From CAZXDS01 sp964639525 (GTDB lineage: Bacteria > Bacteroidota > Ignavibacteria > Ignavibacteriales > Melioribacteraceae): DNA of 10,077 nt. The stretch covers positions 1-10,077 of the forward strand of contig CAZXDS010000128.1 of the NCBI GenBank assembly GCA_964639525.1. The letters run 5' to 3'. A model generated the notes under the pieces. That model was not told where the DNA came from, did no database searches, and saw nothing but the letters and a program-made list of their open reading frames with translations. The translations under genes were made by a program, and so were the position numbers. Positions within the stretch are counted from its first letter, which is position 1; the number at the start of each line of letters is the position of its first letter. Positions 6,968 to 10,077 of this stretch are shown piece after piece.

Positions 6968-8494
6968 TTATTTGAGCAGTAACATTTTCTTCACATCTGT
7001 AAAATTACATGCAATAATTTTATAAATATAAATTCCGGAACTCAAATTTTCTGCTCCGCTCGTGGCGGAAAACTCAACTTGGTAATTTCCAGCAGTTTTA
7101 AATGTATTTACAAGTGTTGCAACATCTTGACCAAGCATATTATAAACTACAAGTTTTACAAAACCGGATTTTGGTATTTGGTATTCTATTGTAGTACTTG
7201 GGTTAAACGGATTTGGGTAATTTTGATTTAATTTATAATTGGCAACAACTATTCCATCTTTTACACCCGTTGAATTTGTGTCTCTAATTGCAATTAAGTT
7301 TTGTGTGTTTTCATTCCAAAGCGAGGATTTATGAACCCCAAGATACAACGTTCCGTCTTTGTCTATTGCTCCTGTATTGTCAACTTGATAATCGTTTAGA
7401 GGCAATTTCCATTTTAACTCACCTTCACTCGAAATTGCATAGTAGTAACTGCCAATGGTTGATCCCAAGTAAACAGTTCCTTCTTTATCACAAATAAGAG
7501 GTTGCCAATAATCATCACCACTAATATTAGGGAATGTATATTTCCATTTAAAATGCCCATTATAATCTATAGCAATTAACGAGGCTTCTATCCCTTGTTG
7601 TGTTAATTCATATCCAACTGCATATATATTTCCATCTTTATCAATCGTTGGCATAGAATGGGATCCCATTACAAAATCATTGAAAATCCATTTAACACTT
7701 CCATTTGGGAAAAGACAGTACAAATTGTATCCACTATCAAAATATATATTGCCCTCTGAATCAACCAAGGGAGCTTTATCACTTAAAGGAATAGTAAACT
7801 TCCATTTAAGAGTGCCATCTAAATTAATCGCATACAAATTATTATAAAACCCTGCAATATAAATAGTTTTACCGTCTGCCGAAAAAACAGGGGATTTCTC
7901 TATAAACCCGTCTTCATATTTTACCGACCAATTCAGTGTACCGTTAGATTTAATTGATAATAACGCACCTTCCGGATTATTTACTATATATATATTCCCG
8001 TCCAAATCAATATTAGGCATAACTATCTCTTGTATAAAACCGACATTGAGTTTCCACTTCAAAGTCCCGTCTGAATTCATCGCATAAAAATATTGGTCAA
8101 GCGAACCAAAATAAATTGTATTGCTCGAATCAATTAATATACCGGATTGAGGCGGACGGTTCCCACCGAGTTTATAATCCCATCTGAACTTCCCATCTTC
8201 AGTGTATGAATAAAAATGGTCGGCACTATCCAATTGATAATATGAGCCAAAGTAAAGATTATTCTCTTCTCCGATTACCGGTCCCGAAAATATTCCGTCA
8301 TTTAAGTCTTTTGCCCATACAATAGTAGGTGTTTGCGGACCCTTATAAGGTGAGCGACCTGTAAATTGAGGGTCGTGTTTTATCATTGGCCAATCTGAGT
8401 TCGCAAGTGTTGCCCAAGGTATATCCTGCTGGGTTTGTGCATTTAGTTCTATTGAAAGAAAAATCAATATCAATAAGTAAATAAGATGTTTCAT
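6968..8494 (-). CDS. Secreted PQQ-like beta-propeller protein with T9SS sorting domain, copy 2
   Basis: 508-aa near-duplicate of the downstream gene, with the same signal peptide (1-19, NA|Q), N-terminal WPMIKHDPQFTG motif and propeller. Residues 1-409 are identical. Differences begin at residue 410 (Gly for Asp) and 418 (Ala for Thr) and become dense through the sorting domain: IPKSGFVKLVV, GQDVATLVN, GNYQVEFSATSGAENLSSG and IYIYKIIACNFTDVKKMLLLK. The last 20 or so residues resemble the upstream 364-aa protein more than copy 1. A Cys at 496 replaces the Gly found in both neighbours. Export through Sec and then T9SS is predicted; the ligand or function of the propeller is unknown. It lies 76 bp after the 364-aa gene and 76 bp before copy 1, each junction carrying a hairpin. 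Confidence 0.9.
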   Translation of the reverse strand: MKHLIYLLILIFLSIELNAQTQQDIPWATLANSDWPMIKHDPQFTGRSPYKGPQTPTIVWAKDLNDGIFSGPVIGEENNLYFGSYYQLDSADHFYSYTEDGKFRWDYKLGGNRPPQSGILIDSSNTIYFGSLDQYFYAMNSDGTLKWKLNVGFIQEIVMPNIDLDGNIYIVNNPEGALLSIKSNGTLNWSVKYEDGFIEKSPVFSADGKTIYIAGFYNNLYAINLDGTLKWKFTIPLSDKAPLVDSEGNIYFDSGYNLYCLFPNGSVKWIFNDFVMGSHSMPTIDKDGNIYAVGYELTQQGIEASLIAIDYNGHFKWKYTFPNISGDDYWQPLICDKEGTVYLGSTIGSYYYAISSEGELKWKLPLNDYQVDNTGAIDKDGTLYLGVHKSSLWNENTQNLIAIRDTNSTGVKDGIVVANYKLNQNYPNPFNPSTTIEYQIPKSGFVKLVVYNMLGQDVATLVNTFKTAGNYQVEFSATSGAENLSSGIYIYKIIACNFTDVKKMLLLK

Positions 8495-8502
8495 AGTGTT
8501 TA

Positions 8503-8508
8503 CCCTTT
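8503..8508 (-). promoter_or_regulatory. Ribosome binding site of propeller copy 2
   Basis: AAAGGG on the minus strand, 8 nt before the ATG at 8494; identical in context to the site preceding copy 1. Confidence 0.6.
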
Positions 8509-8534
8509 GGTTATATATTTACATAAATATAAAT

Positions 8535-8562
8535 AGAACCGCATATAAATATATGCGGTTCT
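8535..8562 (-). terminator. Hairpin between the 364-aa gene and propeller copy 2
   Basis: Identical 13-bp inverted repeat to that at 6932-6959, here starting 8 bp after the stop of the 364-aa gene on the minus strand and followed by the same U-rich ATTTATATTT. The conserved placement at both junctions supports a real function, but both copies come from one duplication and so are not independent evidence. Confidence 0.6.
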
Positions 8563-8570
8563 TTAACAAT

Positions 8571-9665
8571 TTATTTGAGCAGCAACATTTTCTTCACATC
8601 TGTAAAATTACCTGCAATAATTTTATAAATATATGTGCCCGTTGATAATTTGGATGCATTAAATTCAATTGAATAATTACCTGCCGTTTTATAACTATTT
8701 ACTAAATTAGCCACTTCCTTTCCAAGCATATTGTAAACTTTAATATTAACAAAACTTTCTTTAGGTAATTGATAATTTATTTGTGTTGTAGGGTTAAAAG
8801 GATTAGGATAATTTTGGCTTAAATCGAAACTCAATATATTTTCGTTTCCATCAGCACCAAGTTTCCATTGTATCCAGCTTGTACCGTTAGCATTAACATT
8901 GTTTCCATCTAATGATTGTTGCCCGCCTGATAGCGAGGCAGTTATCCAATATTCTACTTTATCATGCGTAAACCTTGGACTCCCGATTGTAAAATCATCA
9001 TCTGTCCAATGTGTATTACCGGTAGAGTATTGTGTAGTCATAGTACCGCTTTCGGTAGTTAGTTTTTTGTGTACAAAATAAGTAGAACCGGAAACATGAT
9101 ATTGTGACCAAGATAAATACGGGTTTCCATTTGAATTTGAAAGATTGGTATAAAGTTCCAAACCGGTTGTAACGTGTGTTATTCCATCTACTAAATCCCA
9201 AACTGTCTGAGTAGTTCCGCTGATTGTTTGAGTATTATCATTGTTTTTAAACACATTGTTTCCAACATCATACTTAAAATAAACATCCGGAGATTCAGCA
9301 TAGTTGGAAGTACGCCAGTCCATATAAAACGAATCTTGTACAACACCACTTTCAATTGCACTAATTTTATATAATCCTAATGCCATTATTGGATGAATCC
9401 CAGCAATAGGATCATTTATAAGATCAAATTCGGCAATGGTTTGTAGTGGATATTGAGGGTCAGGCACAATAACCACAGCACTATTATAATCTGCGGTCAA
9501 CTGATAATTTTCATCCCACTTTGCATCTATTGCAGCGGCAACAAAAGTAACATTCCAAGATGAGCCGGTATTAATAAGAGTTATTCTACATTCAGCAGTA
9601 TGTAAAATATTTTTTTGTGCAAATAATAATACCGGTAAAAATAATAACAATAATAATTTTTTCAT
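8571..9665 (-). CDS. Secreted T9SS-sorted protein with unrecognised middle region
   Basis: 364-aa exported protein. The signal peptide (1-16) is a KK followed by a Leu-rich core ending LLFA|Q. Residues 17-280 are rich in Thr, Ser, Asn, Gly and aromatics, look beta-stranded, and match no family I recognise. Visible landmarks are VVIVPDPQYP (64-73), YMDWRTSNYAESPDVYFKYD (114-133) and WIQWKLGADGNE (264-275). The type A sorting domain runs from about 281 to 364 (LSQNYPNPFNPTTQINYQLP, YNMLGKEV, STGTYIYKIIAGNF, KKMLLLK). It predicts delivery across the outer membrane by T9SS and anchoring or release at the surface. It is the first gene of the minus-strand run. A good AGGAG lies 7 nt before the ATG. 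No catalytic motif was seen, so no function is assigned. Confidence 0.85.
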   Translation of the reverse strand: MKKLLLLLFLPVLLFAQKNILHTAECRITLINTGSSWNVTFVAAAIDAKWDENYQLTADYNSAVVIVPDPQYPLQTIAEFDLINDPIAGIHPIMALGLYKISAIESGVVQDSFYMDWRTSNYAESPDVYFKYDVGNNVFKNNDNTQTISGTTQTVWDLVDGITHVTTGLELYTNLSNSNGNPYLSWSQYHVSGSTYFVHKKLTTESGTMTTQYSTGNTHWTDDDFTIGSPRFTHDKVEYWITASLSGGQQSLDGNNVNANGTSWIQWKLGADGNENILSFDLSQNYPNPFNPTTQINYQLPKESFVNIKVYNMLGKEVANLVNSYKTAGNYSIEFNASKLSTGTYIYKIIAGNFTDVKKMLLLK

Positions 9666-9672
9666 TTTAGTT

Positions 9673-9677
9673 CTCCT
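9673..9677 (-). promoter_or_regulatory. Shine-Dalgarno site of the 364-aa T9SS gene
   Basis: AGGAG within AAAAGGAGAAC on the minus strand, 7 nt before the ATG at 9665. This is the strongest Shine-Dalgarno match in the window and fixes the start of the signal peptide. Confidence 0.7.
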
Positions 9678-9685
9678 TTTATTGA

Positions 9686-9715
9686 ATTATAAGAATTAAA
9701 TTAATTTGTTCACAA
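9686..9715 (-). promoter_or_regulatory. Candidate promoter of the 364-aa T9SS gene
   Basis: The minus strand has TATAAT (9686-9691) 18 bp downstream of TTGTGA (9710-9715), the latter inside TTTGTGAAC. This fits a sigma-70-like promoter, and the TTTG also resembles the upstream element of Bacteroidota promoters. The implied leader is only about 14 nt and nearly starts at the Shine-Dalgarno, so the assignment is weak. Confidence 0.3.
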
Positions 9716-9807
9716 AAAGAGTTTCATGTAAAACCGGAGAAATATTCGTGTGGTGATGAAATACAACTAAAATGTTTGTGTTGGGCAAAATAAGGATTAG
9801 AGTTTTC

Positions 9808-9870
9808 AGAGAAATAGAGAAATAGAGAAATAGAGAAATAGAGAAATAGAGAAATAGAGAAATAGAGAAA
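9808..9870. repeat. 8-bp tandem repeat (AGAGAAAT)n
   Basis: About 7.9 perfect copies of AGAGAAAT run straight into the N block. The sequence resumes at 9971 with TAGAGA, compatible with one more partial unit, so the true array is probably longer. It lies about 143 bp upstream of the start of the 364-aa T9SS gene. Arrays of this kind are prone to slippage. Confidence 0.95.
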
Positions 9871-9970
9871 NNNNNNNNNNNNNNNNNNNNNNNNNNNNNN
9901 NNNNNNNNNNNNNNNNNNNNNNNNNNNNNNNNNNNNNNNNNNNNNNNNNNNNNNNNNNNNNNNNNNNNNN
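9871..9970. other. Assembly gap of exactly 100 N
   Basis: Exactly 100 N, the usual placeholder for a gap of unknown length. It is flanked on both sides by sequence of the 8-bp repeat, so the gap most likely reflects failure to assemble through that array. Confidence 0.97.
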
Positions 9971-10077
9971 TAGAGACAAAAACCATGCCGAAATATTTAA
10001 ATAAATTTTCATAAGGAATAAATTAAAATTAAATATTTAAGATGATTGAAACTTAAGAAACTAATTTTTTAAAAGCA

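Larger units (their letters stand above)
5664..6979. repeat. Direct repeat, left copy (1316 bp, period 1603)
   Basis: Compared by eye line by line, this stretch shows no difference from 7267-8582. It spans the coding sequence for the first 409 residues of copy 1, the 76-bp leader with its hairpin, and the last 12 bases (through the stop codon) of copy 2. The first mismatches outside it are T5663/C7266 on the left and T6980/C8583 on the right. Identity with no silent changes indicates a recent duplication or ongoing gene conversion; an assembly error at a repeat is an alternative. Confidence 0.9.
7267..8582. repeat. Direct repeat, right copy (1316 bp, period 1603)
   Basis: Partner of 5664-6979, identical by eye. 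It spans the first 409 codons of copy 2, the 76-bp leader, and the last 12 bases of the 364-aa gene. Beyond the right end, similarity to the left copy continues for about 51 bp (8583-8633 against 6980-7030) with two mismatches and then drops sharply. Confidence 0.9.
9716..10077. other. Gene-free right edge with assembly gap
   Basis: No coding sequence, RNA gene or mobile element is supported here. It contains AT-rich sequence, an 8-bp tandem repeat, a 100-base run of N, and a further 107 AT-rich bases with only trivial open frames. Open frames that run across the N block have no meaning. Confidence 0.7.

Noticed and set aside
5365..8494. PQQ-dependent dehydrogenase genes
   Set aside because: The propeller repeats are of the PQQ-like type, but no dehydrogenase catalytic or cofactor-binding signature is evident, and the T9SS domain fits a surface protein instead.
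5664..8582. Composite transposon or IS explanation for the long direct repeats
   Set aside because: The repeats contain ordinary secreted-protein genes with no transposase, terminal inverted repeats or target-site duplication; unequal recombination explains them better.
9808..9870. CRISPR array
   Set aside because: The unit is 8 bp with no spacers, and no cas gene is present; it is a simple tandem repeat.
9696..10012. Minus-strand open frames spanning the N block, reading as repeated SISLFLYF
   Set aside because: They consist of the 8-bp repeat and unknown bases; no real protein can be inferred across a gap of unknown length.

Overview
The window is AT-rich bacterial DNA. Its secreted proteins carry type IX secretion (T9SS) C-terminal sorting domains with the NYPNPFNP motif and an LxxGxYxYKI…KKMLLLK ending, and their signal peptides are followed by Gln at +1. 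This combination points to the Fibrobacterota-Chlorobiota-Bacteroidota superphylum. The extended NYPNPFNP form of the sorting domain and the low GC fit best with Ignavibacteria/Melioribacter-like or related candidate lineages. That placement rests on family style, not on a search. A run of exactly 100 N near the right end marks a scaffold gap, so this is a draft or metagenome assembly.

Left half, plus strand (123-5292): three tightly spaced co-directional genes. They encode a Lon-like AAA+ protease of the LonB/LonC-type (AAA_32) family, pyruvate kinase, and a 12-helix MFS exporter. The gaps are 9 and 40 bp, so one transcript is plausible, although the three functions share no obvious pathway. 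The block ends in a perfect 18-bp hairpin shared with the convergent genes to its right.

Right half, minus strand (9665 down to 5365): three T9SS cargo genes in a row. The first transcribed encodes a 364-residue secreted protein with an unrecognised middle region. It is followed by two copies of a 508-residue PQQ-like beta-propeller protein. The copies form a tandem duplication with a 1603-bp period. About 1316 bp, covering most of each gene, its leader and its upstream hairpin, appear identical by eye, while the C-terminal sorting domains differ. The extreme 3' end of the middle copy matches the 3' end of the 364-residue gene rather than that of its sister copy. This points to recombination through the shared sorting-domain DNA. 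Each gene-to-gene junction is 76 bp and carries the same 13-bp inverted repeat, a likely terminator, followed by a ribosome binding site.

Right edge (9666-10077): no gene. It holds a candidate promoter for the 364-residue gene, an 8-bp tandem repeat (AGAGAAAT) that runs into the assembly gap, and AT-rich sequence with nothing recognisable. The left edge (1-22) begins inside what looks like half of a REP/IS200-type palindrome.

No wholly new multi-gene system is evident. The most interesting signal is the recombined tandem propeller locus with exchanged sorting domains.
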